Shown here in pieces: positions 31,917 to 40,417 of a stretch of 40,417 bases of DNA. A program made the translations under genes and the position numbers. The stretch covers positions 1 through 40,417 of the forward strand of contig UQVF01000012.1 in assembly GCA_900544365.1 (NCBI GenBank), read 5' to 3'. The notes beneath the pieces were generated by a model. That model ran no database searches. It saw only the letters and a program-made list of their open reading frames with translations, and was not told the origin of the DNA. This DNA comes from an uncultured Veillonella sp. GTDB taxonomy: Bacteria > Bacillota > Negativicutes > Veillonellales > Veillonellaceae. Every line of letters begins with the position of its first letter. The first letter of the stretch is position 1.

Positions 31917-32843
31917 TTACGGCATAATAATGCCACCAACTAGGTTCGATACATGATCGATGTGTTGGCTTTCACAGTAAGCACTCATTTCACTAGCGAT
32001 AATGCCAATAGCTCGTGGATCTACCATAGTTGCCGTCCCCACAGACACGATGTCAGCTCCTACCAGCATAAATTCTAAGGCATCTTCACCAGTCATGATG
32101 CCACCGCCCCCCATGATAGGGATATCAATGGCTTGTGCCACTTGATGTGTTAAACGTAATGCCACTGGCTTCACAGCTGGACCAGATAAACCACCATAGA
32201 TATTCCCCAACAATGGTTTACGAGTCCGTAGGTCTACAGACATCCCTAATAAGGTATTAATCATGCTAATACCATCTGCGCCTGCTGCTTCTACAGCACG
32301 AGCAATTTCTACGATGTCTGTGACATTGGGCGATAGTTTCATAATCACCGGCAAATCTGTATGCGCTTTTACAGCTTTACAGACAGCAGCAGCACTTTCC
32401 GCCTGCACACCAAATGCCATCCCTCCGCATTTTACATTAGGGCAACTAATGTTGACCTCTAAAGCTGCTACACCTTCAACAGTCAATGTTTTTGCCATAA
32501 ATTCGTACTCTTCTAGTGTATTACCAGAGATATTGGCAAAAATTGGTACATCATAGTGTTTTAAGTTTGGCAATATATCAGCTACGAACGCTTCTGCTCC
32601 TGGATTTTCTAATCCGATGCAGTTCAACACCCCAGACGGTGTTTCCGCAATACGTACACCAGCATTGCCAGGTCGAGCAGTAGGTGTTAATCCTTTTACC
32701 GAAATCGCCCCTACTTCTGTATTAAGGTCTAAGTATCCATCGTATTCCACTCCGAATCCAAAGGTGCCCGATGCTGCTACGATAGGGTTTTTCATGGAGA
32801 TACCACAGAACTCCACGGCTAATTTAGGATCTACAGTAGCCAT
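31917..32843 (-). CDS. pyrD: Dihydroorotate dehydrogenase B, catalytic subunit
   Basis: Oxidises dihydroorotate to orotate with FMN; the type B enzyme works with PyrK and NAD+. The 308-residue TIM barrel has the KNPIVAASGTFGFG start, ISVKGLTPTARPGN, the active-site Cys in VNISCPNVKCGG, the MKLSPNVTDI strand, and the FMN phosphate site GGGGIMTGEDALEFMLVGA. The Cys (in place of Ser) in the active-site loop marks the soluble class 1 type. It is the last gene of the pyr operon, 15 bases after pyrK. Confidence 0.95.
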   Translation of the reverse strand: MATVDPKLAVEFCGISMKNPIVAASGTFGFGVEYDGYLDLNTEVGAISVKGLTPTARPGNAGVRIAETPSGVLNCIGLENPGAEAFVADILPNLKHYDVPIFANISGNTLEEYEFMAKTLTVEGVAALEVNISCPNVKCGGMAFGVQAESAAAVCKAVKAHTDLPVIMKLSPNVTDIVEIARAVEAAGADGISMINTLLGMSVDLRTRKPLLGNIYGGLSGPAVKPVALRLTHQVAQAIDIPIMGGGGIMTGEDALEFMLVGADIVSVGTATMVDPRAIGIIASEMSAYCESQHIDHVSNLVGGIIMP

Positions 32844-32858
32844 TAGAAAAACACCTCC

Positions 32859-33611
32859 TCAGCCAGGGAATACAGGACCATCTTTACATACTTTATACCG
32901 TGTACCACTTTTACCTTGGCAAGCACAGCCTACGCAACCGCCAGTACCACAACCCATGCGTTCCTCTAAAGACACTTGGCAAGGCACTTCCATTTGTTGT
33001 GCTACAGTAGCCACACCTTTCATCATCGGTGTAGGTCCACAGGTCAAAACCGCATCAAACTGTTCTTCTTTCATAAGCGCTTCCATCACAGTCGTAGGAT
33101 ACCCTTTGGTACCCAATGAGCCATCATCAGTGGTGACGTGTACAGTCACAGGACTATCTTTAAATAAATCCGCCCAGAACGATTCACTGGCATTGCGGAA
33201 TCCTAATATCACATGCGCCTCTTGGCCTGGTTGTAACCGATCAGCGATACATAGCATGGGAGCAATTCCAACACCACCACCTACGAGCAACATGCGGTCT
33301 GCAGTGGTAAACACTTGACCTAATGGTCCCAAACAATCTAAGGTATCTCCTTCTTGTAGTTTAGTCATTAGTTCAGTACCTTTACCTACCACACGATACA
33401 ATAAGTCGATAGTGCCTGCTTTCGCATCAAATCCTGCATAGCTAATAGGTCGGCGCAACAAGGGAGCTGTCCCCCCTGTAACGCGAACATTACAAAACTG
33501 TCCTAATTGTGCCTCTTTTGCTTGTTTTGGTGCATATATGGACATTCTCCATACATCACTACCTATTTGGGTGTTATGAATCACTCGACCCATTTCTACA
33601 TATCCACTCAT
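32859..33611 (-). CDS. pyrK: Dihydroorotate dehydrogenase B, electron-transfer subunit
   Basis: Flavin and [2Fe-2S] protein that passes electrons from PyrD to NAD+. The 250 residues have a ferredoxin-reductase fold: LRRPISYAG (FAD binding), GPLGQVF, LLVGGGVGIAPML (nucleotide binding), and a C-terminal four-Cys cluster ERMGCGTGGCVGCACQG with a further Cys in YKVCKDGPVF. The C-terminal FPG is like other PyrK proteins. It sits between carB (6 bases) and pyrD, so both subunits are made together. Confidence 0.95.
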   Translation of the reverse strand: MSGYVEMGRVIHNTQIGSDVWRMSIYAPKQAKEAQLGQFCNVRVTGGTAPLLRRPISYAGFDAKAGTIDLLYRVVGKGTELMTKLQEGDTLDCLGPLGQVFTTADRMLLVGGGVGIAPMLCIADRLQPGQEAHVILGFRNASESFWADLFKDSPVTVHVTTDDGSLGTKGYPTTVMEALMKEEQFDAVLTCGPTPMMKGVATVAQQMEVPCQVSLEERMGCGTGGCVGCACQGKSGTRYKVCKDGPVFPG

Positions 33612-33617
33612 GTATGA

Positions 33618-36600
33618 TTACTCCATTTCATAATCTTGAACAGCATCTACTGTAATAACATCACCTGCAGTAGCACGACTCGCCACTACATGTAACACTT
33701 CACGAGCTGTATCCAAGGATGTCAAACATGGTACACCCATTTCTACAGCCAAACGACGCAATTGGAATCCTTCACGCTCTGGTTTTTTACCATAGGTTAA
33801 TGTATTCAACATCAAGTCCACTTTACCTTCACGAATAAAGTCAGCACAGTTTGGATTGCCTTCAGAAATTTTATTGACTACAGTGCAATCCACACCATGT
33901 TCTGTGAAATAACGACCTGTACCACCAGTAGCCATAATATGGTATCCCAAATCGATAAAGCCTTTTGCTAAACGGGCCGCTTCTTCTTTATCACGGTCTG
34001 CTACAGTCATCAAGATATTACCTTTATCTGGAATGCGCATGTTTGCACCATGGATGGCTTTGAATAAAGCATCCGCATAGGTACGGCCAATACCCATTAC
34101 TTCCCCTGTGGATTTCATTTCTGGCCCTAAGGCAATCTCTACTAAGCCCATTTTAGAGAAGGAGAATACCGGTGCTTTCACCGCCACATGTGGACGAGCT
34201 GGCACTAATCCCGTTGGCAATCCCAAGCTTTCTAGCGTTTCCCCTAAGGCAATGCGTGTCGCATATTCTACCATATTGATACCAGTCACTTTACTGATGA
34301 AAGGCACTGTACGGCTGGAACGAGGGTTCACTTCGATGACATGAAGTTCTCCATTTACCACAATATATTGAATATTTAATACACCTTTTACATTAAGTCC
34401 TATGGCAATACGGCGTGTATAATCTACGATTTGTTCTGTCAACTCTTCCGTCAAATGTTGTGCAGGATACACGGCGATAGAGTCACCAGAGTGTACCCCT
34501 GCGCGTTCTATTTGTTCCATGATCCCAGGGATACATACATCAATGCCATCAGAGATAGCATCTACTTCTACTTCCATGCCAACCATATACCGGTCAATTA
34601 ACACTGGATGATCTTTCGATGCCACTACCGCTTCTTTCATATAACGATCAAGTTCTTGATCATTATACACAATTTCCATAGCACGGCCACCTAGTACATA
34701 GGATGGTCGAACAATCAATGGATATTGAAGACGTTTTGCTGCTTCTAAAGCTTCTTCATCACTGGTTACCAACGCACCTACTGGGCGAGGAATTTCCAAT
34801 TTTGCCAACAATTCATCAAAACGTTCACGGTCTTCAGCCATGTCGATACTGTCTACGGATGTGCCTAGAATGTTTACACCTCGTGCGGCCAACGGTCCTG
34901 CTAAGTTAATGGCTGTTTGTCCACCGAATTGAGCAATAACCCCTACAGGATTTTCCTTGCGAATAATTTCCATCACATCATCTACCGTCAATGGTTCAAA
35001 GTATAAGCTATCAGATGTATCAAAGTCTGTACTTACCGTTTCTGGGTTATTGTTAATAATGATGGATTTCATGCCCGCTTTACGCAATGCCCATGAGGAG
35101 TGTACGGAACAATAGTCAAACTCTACGCCTTGGCCGATACGGATTGGACCAGAACCAAGAACAATAACGCTATTTTCGCCACGTGGTACTACTTCATCTT
35201 CTGTAGCATAAGCACTGTAATAATATGGTGTATGTGCTTCAAATTCAGCGGCACATGTATCTACATATTTATAAGTTGGATGAATGTTAAGTTCATTGCG
35301 TTTTGCTAATACGTCTTCAGGGGAGCAATTTGCATAGCGAGCAATCACTTTGTCTGGGAAGGAATATTTTTTCGCTAATTTTAAATTACCTTCCGTAATA
35401 CCATTGGCAGACAAATCTTTTTCTACCATCACAATATTTTTAATTTTGTTAATGAAGAAAGAATTAATTTTTGTAATGTAGCAAATTTTTTCTACACTAA
35501 TGCCCACACGAAGAGCTTGAGCAATGACATACAAACGTTCATCATCCACTAATTGCAATCGTTCAATGAGTTGTTCTGGTGTTTCATGAACAATCTTTTT
35601 CAATTCAATGTGATCTAAGCCAATTTCTAGAGAACGGATGGCTTTTAACAGAGAACCTTCCAAGGTACGGTCAATAGCCATAACTTCGCCTGTGGCTTTC
35701 ATTTGCGTTCCCAATGTACGGTCCGCCAAGTTAAATTTTTCAAATGGCCAGCGAGGGAATTTTGTCACCACATAATCCAAGGATGGCTCAAAGCAAGCTT
35801 TTGTTTCTCCGGTTACAGCATTGGTAATTTCATCCAACGTCATACCGATAGCTACTTTAGCTGCGACTTTGGCAATTGGATAGCCTGTCGCTTTGGAAGC
35901 CAATGCAGAGGAGCGAGATACACGTGGATTTACTTCGATTACATAGTATTGATTGCTGTACGGATCCAAGGCATATTGCACATTACAACCGCCTTCAATT
36001 TCAAGATAGCGAATAATATCTACAGAGGCTGTCCGCAACATTTGGTATTGTGTATCGTTCAATGTTTGAGACGGTGCTACTACCACAGAATCACCTGTAT
36101 GTACCCCTACTGGGTCAATGTTTTCCATATTACATACAATGATACAGTTATCTGCACGGTCACGCATCACTTCGTACTCGACTTCTTTCCAACCAGCTAC
36201 AGATCGTTCTACAAGAATTTGATGGATCGGACTAAGCTTGATACCTCGAAGGGCAATCATGTACATTTCTTCTTCATTATGAGCAATACCGCCACCTGTA
36301 CCACCTAGTGTATAGGCAGGACGAATAATAATTGGGTATCCAATACGATTGGCAAACTCCACAGCTTCTGCTACATCGCTAAAAATATCAGATTCTGGCA
36401 CAGGCTGATTGATACGTTTCATCGCCTCTTTAAACAGTTCACGATCTTCCGCTTGCTTGATAGCCTCTAATGTAGTTCCTAAGAGTTTCACATCATACTC
36501 TTTTAAAACGCCTGCCTCTGAAAGCTCCACCGCCATATTAAGGCCTACTTGTCCACCTAACGTAGCTAGTACACCATATGGGCGTTCTTTACGAATAATT

Positions 36601-36815
36601 TCTGTCACAAACTCCAAGGAAATAGGCTCAATATAGACACGGTCTGCAATATCACGGTCTGTCATAATCGTTGCCGGATTGGAGTTTACCAATACAACTT
36701 CATAACCTTCTTCACGAAGAGATTGACAAGCCTGTGTGCCTGCATAATCGAACTCAGCTGCCTGTCCGATAATAATTGGACCAGAACCAATTACAAGAAC
36801 TTTTTTCTTTTCCAT
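33618..36815 (-). CDS. carB: Carbamoyl-phosphate synthase large subunit
   Basis: Makes carbamoyl phosphate from bicarbonate, ammonia (from CarA) and two ATP. The 1065-residue protein has two related ATP-grasp halves. The first starts VLVIGSGPIIIGQAAEFDYAG, the second VIVLGSGPIRIGQGVEFDYC; each has a matching ATP-grasp block (RPAYTLGGTGGGI and RPSYVLGGRAMEI). The C-terminal roughly 130 residues form the MGS-like allosteric domain. There are two adjacent ATGs; the second (36815) is 6 bases from AGAGG and is preferred, while the first overlaps the carA stop by one base. It lies within the pyr operon, so it shares pyrimidine control. Confidence 0.97.
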   Translation of the reverse strand: MEKKKVLVIGSGPIIIGQAAEFDYAGTQACQSLREEGYEVVLVNSNPATIMTDRDIADRVYIEPISLEFVTEIIRKERPYGVLATLGGQVGLNMAVELSEAGVLKEYDVKLLGTTLEAIKQAEDRELFKEAMKRINQPVPESDIFSDVAEAVEFANRIGYPIIIRPAYTLGGTGGGIAHNEEEMYMIALRGIKLSPIHQILVERSVAGWKEVEYEVMRDRADNCIIVCNMENIDPVGVHTGDSVVVAPSQTLNDTQYQMLRTASVDIIRYLEIEGGCNVQYALDPYSNQYYVIEVNPRVSRSSALASKATGYPIAKVAAKVAIGMTLDEITNAVTGETKACFEPSLDYVVTKFPRWPFEKFNLADRTLGTQMKATGEVMAIDRTLEGSLLKAIRSLEIGLDHIELKKIVHETPEQLIERLQLVDDERLYVIAQALRVGISVEKICYITKINSFFINKIKNIVMVEKDLSANGITEGNLKLAKKYSFPDKVIARYANCSPEDVLAKRNELNIHPTYKYVDTCAAEFEAHTPYYYSAYATEDEVVPRGENSVIVLGSGPIRIGQGVEFDYCSVHSSWALRKAGMKSIIINNNPETVSTDFDTSDSLYFEPLTVDDVMEIIRKENPVGVIAQFGGQTAINLAGPLAARGVNILGTSVDSIDMAEDRERFDELLAKLEIPRPVGALVTSDEEALEAAKRLQYPLIVRPSYVLGGRAMEIVYNDQELDRYMKEAVVASKDHPVLIDRYMVGMEVEVDAISDGIDVCIPGIMEQIERAGVHSGDSIAVYPAQHLTEELTEQIVDYTRRIAIGLNVKGVLNIQYIVVNGELHVIEVNPRSSRTVPFISKVTGINMVEYATRIALGETLESLGLPTGLVPARPHVAVKAPVFSFSKMGLVEIALGPEMKSTGEVMGIGRTYADALFKAIHGANMRIPDKGNILMTVADRDKEEAARLAKGFIDLGYHIMATGGTGRYFTEHGVDCTVVNKISEGNPNCADFIREGKVDLMLNTLTYGKKPEREGFQLRRLAVEMGVPCLTSLDTAREVLHVVASRATAGDVITVDAVQDYEME

Positions 36816-36817
36816 CA

Positions 36818-37885
36818 TTAACCTCTTCTCATCAATGTTTTAAAACGTTCAAATAAATACACATTATCAGTCGGCCCCGGAGATGCTTCTGGGTGATATT
36901 GTACCGACATAATCGGCAATTCATTATGCACTAATCCTTCTACAGTACCATCATTCACACTGCGATGGGATACGCGCAATCCAGAACCCTCTAGGCTTGC
37001 TTCATCAACTGCATAACCATGATTTTGAGAGGTAATATGAACACGATTTGTATCTAGGTCTTTTACTGGATGGTTAGAACCACGATGTCCAAAACGTAAC
37101 TTATACGTTTCGCCACCAAAGGCACGGGCAATCAATTGATGCCCCATGCAAATACCAAAGATTGGTTTTTTACCTACTAGTTTTTTTATTTCTTCTACAA
37201 TTTCAGGTACGTCTTTCGGGTCTCCCGGTCCATTGGACAAGAAGATACCATCAGGATTACAAGCCATTACTGTTTCAGCCTTTGTATTAGCTGGGAAAAT
37301 AGTTAAACGACATCCTTCGTTTTCTAAAGATTGTAAGATATTCTCTTTCACGCCGAAGTCAAATACTGCTACATGGAATTCTGCACTATCACTGCCTCGA
37401 TGGCCTTCCCATTTTGTGGTCACTCGCATAATATGATCCGTCGCCAATGGTTGTGCCAATAAGGCATCAATTTTCTCTTGCGGTGTATCAGTTGGGCAAA
37501 TCACGCCTTTCATCACACCATGGCTGCGAATCGCACGTGTAATAGCACGTGTATCCACATTGTATAAGCATGGTATACCATGGGTACGCATATATTCTTC
37601 AAAAGTGCCTTCATTTTGCCAATTACTTGGGAATGTGCACAACTCTCCTACAATCATGGCTTTGCAATAGGGTTTAGAAGATTGATCTACCTCACGTGTG
37701 ACACCATAATTACCTACTAGAGGATATGTTAAAGTAATAATTTGATCTGCATATGATGGATCTGTTAAAATCTCTTGATATCCAGTCATGCCTGTATTAA
37801 ACACTACTTCCCCAACAATTGGCATGCCCCCCAGCAATGTGCCCTCAAAGATAGTTCCATTTTCTAATACTAATTTTCCTGTCAC
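36818..37885 (-). CDS. carA: Carbamoyl-phosphate synthase small (glutaminase) subunit
   Basis: Releases ammonia from glutamine for CarB. The 355-residue protein has an N-terminal CarA domain (GEVVFNTGMTGYQEILTDPSY) and a class I glutamine amidotransferase domain: LSNGPGDP, the nucleophile Cys in FGICMGHQL, and the QYHPEASPGP His-Glu pair. The start codon is GTG and overlaps the pyrC stop by four bases (GTGA); its ribosome site (GGGG) is weak, consistent with translational coupling to pyrC. Confidence 0.97.
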   Translation of the reverse strand: MTGKLVLENGTIFEGTLLGGMPIVGEVVFNTGMTGYQEILTDPSYADQIITLTYPLVGNYGVTREVDQSSKPYCKAMIVGELCTFPSNWQNEGTFEEYMRTHGIPCLYNVDTRAITRAIRSHGVMKGVICPTDTPQEKIDALLAQPLATDHIMRVTTKWEGHRGSDSAEFHVAVFDFGVKENILQSLENEGCRLTIFPANTKAETVMACNPDGIFLSNGPGDPKDVPEIVEEIKKLVGKKPIFGICMGHQLIARAFGGETYKLRFGHRGSNHPVKDLDTNRVHITSQNHGYAVDEASLEGSGLRVSHRSVNDGTVEGLVHNELPIMSVQYHPEASPGPTDNVYLFERFKTLMRRG

Positions 37886-39171
37886 CCGATTACAACCCCG
37901 TCTTTCATTACAATTTGTCCATCTACTACTGTTAATTTTGCTTTGCCAGTGACTGTCATACCATCAAATGGGCATGATTTACCACGAGTGTAGAATGTAT
38001 TTCTATCTACAGTCCATGTTTCATCTAAGGAAAGCACTGAAATATCTGCAGGTTTACCCACTTCTAGTACACCACCGTCTACTCCAATGAGTTGAGCTGG
38101 TTTTGTACTCATCAAATTGATGATTTCATCAATTGTGAGGATACCTGTTTTTAATACATGTGTAACTACTGCTGCAAAAGATGTTTCCAATCCTGTGAAA
38201 CCATTCGCTGCACAGCAGAATTCCACGTCTTTTTCTTCGTACGCATGCGGTGCATGGTCCGTAATTATGGCATCAATCGTGCCATCTTGTAAGGCTTCTA
38301 GCAACGCTTGGCGATGATCTTCTGAGCGAATTGGTGGCGCCATTTTAAAGTCTGTATTATAATCTCGTAAATATTCGTCTGTAAAAGCCAAATGTTGACT
38401 TGTTACTTCACAAGTAACTTTGATACCTTTTGCTTTCGCACGGCGTACTTGGTCCACAGCTTCTTTTGTACTCACATGTGCAATATGGATATGTCCACCA
38501 GTCATTTCTGCTAGCATAATATCACGAGCTACTGCTAGATCTTCTGCCACAGCTGGGCGACCTTTTACACCCATTTCATAGGAAACGATACCTTCATGCA
38601 TGTGACCTTCACAAGTTAAGCTACATTCTTCTGCATGGTCTACAACCATTTTTCCAAACATGGATGAATATTCTAAAGCACGACGCATGAAAGCTGCACT
38701 TTCCACATAATGTCCGTCATCAGAGAAACCTACTACACCAGCTTCTGCCATATCACCCATTTCTGCAAGTTCTTTTCCTTGCAAGCCTTTAGACACAGCG
38801 CCCATAAAATCTACTTTTACAACCCCTGTCAATTCAGCTTGTTTACGCAATCCACGTACTAGTGGAGCATTATCCACAACAGGGTTTGTATTTGCCATAG
38901 TTACAACACGTGTAAATCCACCTGCTGCTGCCGCTTGTGTACCACTGTGAAAGTCTTCTTTTGCTTCTTGACCTGGTTCACGTAAATGCGTGTGAATATC
39001 AATCAAACCTGGTGCTACGATTAATCCTGTTGCATCATACACTTCTGCTTGATCAGCTTGTAAATTTTGTCCAATTGCTGCAATTACACCGTTTTCTACA
39101 AGAATATCTGCTACTTCATGTTGTCCTTTTGCCGGGTTAACTACCGTACCATTTTTAATCAGCAAGCTCAC
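37882..39171 (-). CDS. pyrC: Dihydroorotase
   Basis: Cyclises carbamoyl aspartate to dihydroorotate. The 429-residue amidohydrolase has the class I signature GLIDIHTHLREPGQEAKED (metal-binding HxH), a central VDHAEE and HIHAHVST-type motif seen here as HIHIAHVST, and DAIITDHAPHAYEEK, which supplies the catalytic Asp. The probable start is the GTG at 39171 with GGAGG 8 bases upstream; the open frame begins five codons earlier at a TTG that overlaps this site. The GTG start overlaps the end of pyrB by 17 bases. Confidence 0.95.
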   Translation of the reverse strand: MSLLIKNGTVVNPAKGQHEVADILVENGVIAAIGQNLQADQAEVYDATGLIVAPGLIDIHTHLREPGQEAKEDFHSGTQAAAAGGFTRVVTMANTNPVVDNAPLVRGLRKQAELTGVVKVDFMGAVSKGLQGKELAEMGDMAEAGVVGFSDDGHYVESAAFMRRALEYSSMFGKMVVDHAEECSLTCEGHMHEGIVSYEMGVKGRPAVAEDLAVARDIMLAEMTGGHIHIAHVSTKEAVDQVRRAKAKGIKVTCEVTSQHLAFTDEYLRDYNTDFKMAPPIRSEDHRQALLEALQDGTIDAIITDHAPHAYEEKDVEFCCAANGFTGLETSFAAVVTHVLKTGILTIDEIINLMSTKPAQLIGVDGGVLEVGKPADISVLSLDETWTVDRNTFYTRGKSCPFDGMTVTGKAKLTVVDGQIVMKDGVVIG

Positions 39172-40105
39172 TACCGTCACCTCCAATAATTGTTAAGTAT
39201 AATATTGCCATACGGATGGCTACACCATTACGAACCTGTTCTTGAATCACTGATGCATCTCCATATGCTACATCTGGCGCAATTTCAAGCCCTCTATTCA
39301 TAGGTCCTGGATGTAATACTAAAACATCTTCTTTTGCATTAGCTAACACAGATTTATTAATACCAAAAATACGTGCATATTCACGATTACTTGGATATAA
39401 TGCAGAGTGAATCCGTTCTAATTGGATGCGCAAGACGTTTACTACGTCTGCATCTTTTACAGCTTCACGTACATCATGATGAACGGTAACACCCAGTTTC
39501 TCTAATTCTGGATAGACTAAGGTTCGTGGACCCGCTAAATGCACATCGGCGCCCATTGTTTTTAAACCATAAATATTAGAGCGAGCAACACGGCTATGCA
39601 TGATATCGCCTACAATAACTACTTTCAAACCTTCTAAGGTAGGTTTATGTTCTAAAATAGAATACATATCTAATAAAGCTTGTGTTGGATGCTCATGAGC
39701 ACCATCACCAGCATTGATGATAATTGGATCTACACATTTTGTAGCATATAGAGGAGCGCCTTCTTCACTAGAGCGCATTACGATGGCATCGGTTCCCATA
39801 TAGGACATAGTTAGCAATGTATCACGGAAGCTTTCCCCTTTTGCCATTGAACTACCGCTTTTGGAAATATTGATTACATCGGCTCCTAAATATTTACCTG
39901 CTAATTCAAAGGAGCTTCTCGTTCTTGTACTATTTTCCATGAACAAATTGATAATTGATTTTCCTTTTAATAAAGGATGTTTTTTGTTATCCGACAAGAC
40001 GATTTTCTTCATCTTTTTTGCTACCCGCAAAATGAGTTCAATTTCTTCCTTTGTCCGACCTTGCAGTCCTAATAGGTGCTTACCTTTTAAGCTGATTTCT
40101 CCCAT
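39155..40105 (-). CDS. pyrB: Aspartate carbamoyltransferase catalytic subunit
   Basis: Condenses carbamoyl phosphate and aspartate. The 316 residues show the carbamoyl-phosphate site ENSTRTRSSFE, SSMAKGESFRDT (the Ser-Lys loop), INAGDGAHEHPTQALLD, and the aspartate-binding HPGPMNRGLEI. No regulatory pyrI gene follows, as in Firmicutes. I choose the second of two adjacent ATGs (40105), 5 bases after AGGAGG; the open frame extends further upstream but without a site, and would run into the attenuator. It is the first gene of the pyr operon. Confidence 0.96.
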   Translation of the reverse strand: MGEISLKGKHLLGLQGRTKEEIELILRVAKKMKKIVLSDNKKHPLLKGKSIINLFMENSTRTRSSFELAGKYLGADVINISKSGSSMAKGESFRDTLLTMSYMGTDAIVMRSSEEGAPLYATKCVDPIIINAGDGAHEHPTQALLDMYSILEHKPTLEGLKVVIVGDIMHSRVARSNIYGLKTMGADVHLAGPRTLVYPELEKLGVTVHHDVREAVKDADVVNVLRIQLERIHSALYPSNREYARIFGINKSVLANAKEDVLVLHPGPMNRGLEIAPDVAYGDASVIQEQVRNGVAIRMAILYLTIIGGDGSELAD

Positions 40106-40138
40106 CATAGCCTCCTTTATAGTACTTCTATTACACAC

Positions 40139-40169
40139 AAAAAGACCTCTTGCCCTAAGGCAAGAGGTC
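40139..40169 (-). terminator. Attenuator terminator in the pyr leader
   Basis: GACCTCTTGCC and GGCAAGAGGTC form a perfect 11-bp stem with a 4-base loop, followed on the minus strand by five T. It lies about 30 bases upstream of pyrB, between promoter and gene, and so acts as an attenuator rather than an end-of-gene terminator. Confidence 0.92.
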
Positions 40170-40241
40170 GCATAGTTATAGTGATTCTATTAGAGTACAC
40201 CTATAGATTATAGGTAAACTCGCCTACTACGTTCCCTTACT

Positions 40242-40255
40242 AGCCTCACAGGACT
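40242..40255 (-). promoter_or_regulatory. PyrR-binding loop (pyrimidine-responsive RNA element)
   Basis: The minus-strand sequence AGTCCTGTGAGGCT matches at every position the PyrR binding consensus ARUCCNGNGAGGYU known from Bacillus. It lies between the promoter and the terminator. Flanking arms GTAAAC (40266-40271) and GTTTAC (40214-40219) can pair and enclose it as the anti-antiterminator. When UMP/UTP is high, PyrR would stabilise this form and allow the terminator to fold. Confidence 0.88.
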
Positions 40256-40318
40256 AATTTAAAAGGTTTACATGTGCGCTCTTCGGTCTCTCGTACCGAT
40301 TCATTAAGCTTAGGTATT

Positions 40319-40347
40319 ATTATAAATTAAAGTACCTAAAACGTCAA
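40319..40347 (-). promoter_or_regulatory. Promoter of the pyr operon
   Basis: On the minus strand TTGACG and TATAAT are separated by exactly 17 bases, close to the sigma-A consensus. The transcript would begin near 40312, giving a leader of roughly 200 bases. Confidence 0.85.
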
Positions 40348-40417
40348 GAATAGATATCTCCATGACGGTGTAAAGTTTTTGTTGGAAAAATAACTGCCTA
40401 GCTTTAAAAGAGGGTTC

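Larger units (their letters stand above)
40106..40417. other. pyr operon leader and promoter region
   Basis: No gene is supported in this stretch at the right edge. It contains, in transcription order on the minus strand, a promoter (40319-40347), a PyrR-binding sequence (40242-40255), a terminator hairpin (40139-40169) and the pyrB ribosome site. The bases from about 40348 to the window end show no feature that I recognise. Confidence 0.7.

Noticed and set aside
32617..33318. Plus-strand open frame of 233 codons opposite pyrD/pyrK
   Set aside because: It lies fully antisense to two clear genes, has no protein-like composition (Ser/Pro/Thr-rich reverse-complement pattern), and no promoter or ribosome site. 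It is a shadow of pyrD and pyrK.
35703..36308. Plus-strand open frame of 201 codons inside carB
   Set aside because: It is antisense to the strongly conserved first half of CarB, rich in Cys, His and Phe as expected for a shadow frame.
1..40417. CRISPR arrays, insertion sequences, prophage, tRNA or rRNA genes
   Set aside because: No spaced direct repeats, transposase, integrase, or cloverleaf/rRNA sequence was seen. The window is a set of core operons with tight gene packing.

Overview
The window is AT-rich DNA that looks like Veillonella or a close relative (Negativicutes, the diderm Firmicutes). It combines a complete Gram-negative lipid A/Kdo/LPS-export gene set and an outer-membrane assembly block with genes of Firmicutes style: PyrK plus a PyrD type B dihydroorotate dehydrogenase, a PyrR-type RNA attenuator, strong AGGAGG ribosome sites, YitT, and an aspartokinase with an internal start. 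The genus call is inference from gene content; there is no rRNA or other taxonomic marker here. Almost every gene is on the minus strand, so the window is described below mostly from right to left in the direction of transcription.

Right end (about 31.9-40.4 kb): a pyrimidine operon pyrB-pyrC-carA-carB-pyrK-pyrD. It is preceded by a strong promoter, a PyrR-binding sequence matching the Bacillus consensus, and an intrinsic terminator, which together form a transcription attenuator. A bidirectional terminator ends it. Facing it on the plus strand is a two-gene island: a DUF805 membrane protein and a SHOCT-domain protein.

Middle (about 7.0-30.6 kb): the outer-membrane cluster. Its first unit starts from a promoter divergent from the DUF805 gene: a one-TM protein of unknown function, bamA with three POTRA domains, an unrecognised predicted outer-membrane beta-barrel protein, three tandem Skp/OmpH-family proteins with different membrane anchors, lpxD, an LpxL-family acyltransferase, lpxC, fabZ and lpxA, then a terminator. 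The second unit starts at its own promoter: lpxI, lpxB, msbA, waaA, lpxK, kdsB, kdsA, kdsD, kdsC, a second LpxL-family acyltransferase, lptC, lptA, lptB and one LptF/LptG-family permease, then a terminator. Together they make Kdo2-lipid A, flip it, feed it to the Lpt bridge, and assemble the beta-barrel proteins of the outer membrane. lptD and the O-antigen/core genes are not in the window.

Left end (1-6.9 kb): a short operon with DUF3084 coiled-coil protein, RuvC/YqgF-like nuclease-fold protein, YitT protein, signal peptidase I and cobinamide adenosyltransferase; then a superoxide reductase with its own promoter, two dyad symmetries and a terminator; then lysC (aspartokinase, with a convincing internal start for a separate regulatory subunit) and a VTT-domain membrane protein.

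Most of the window is recognisable. The least explained parts are the proteins packed around bamA: the 166-aa TM protein, the 422-aa barrel protein and the Skp triplet. They are the best candidates for undescribed outer-membrane biogenesis components.
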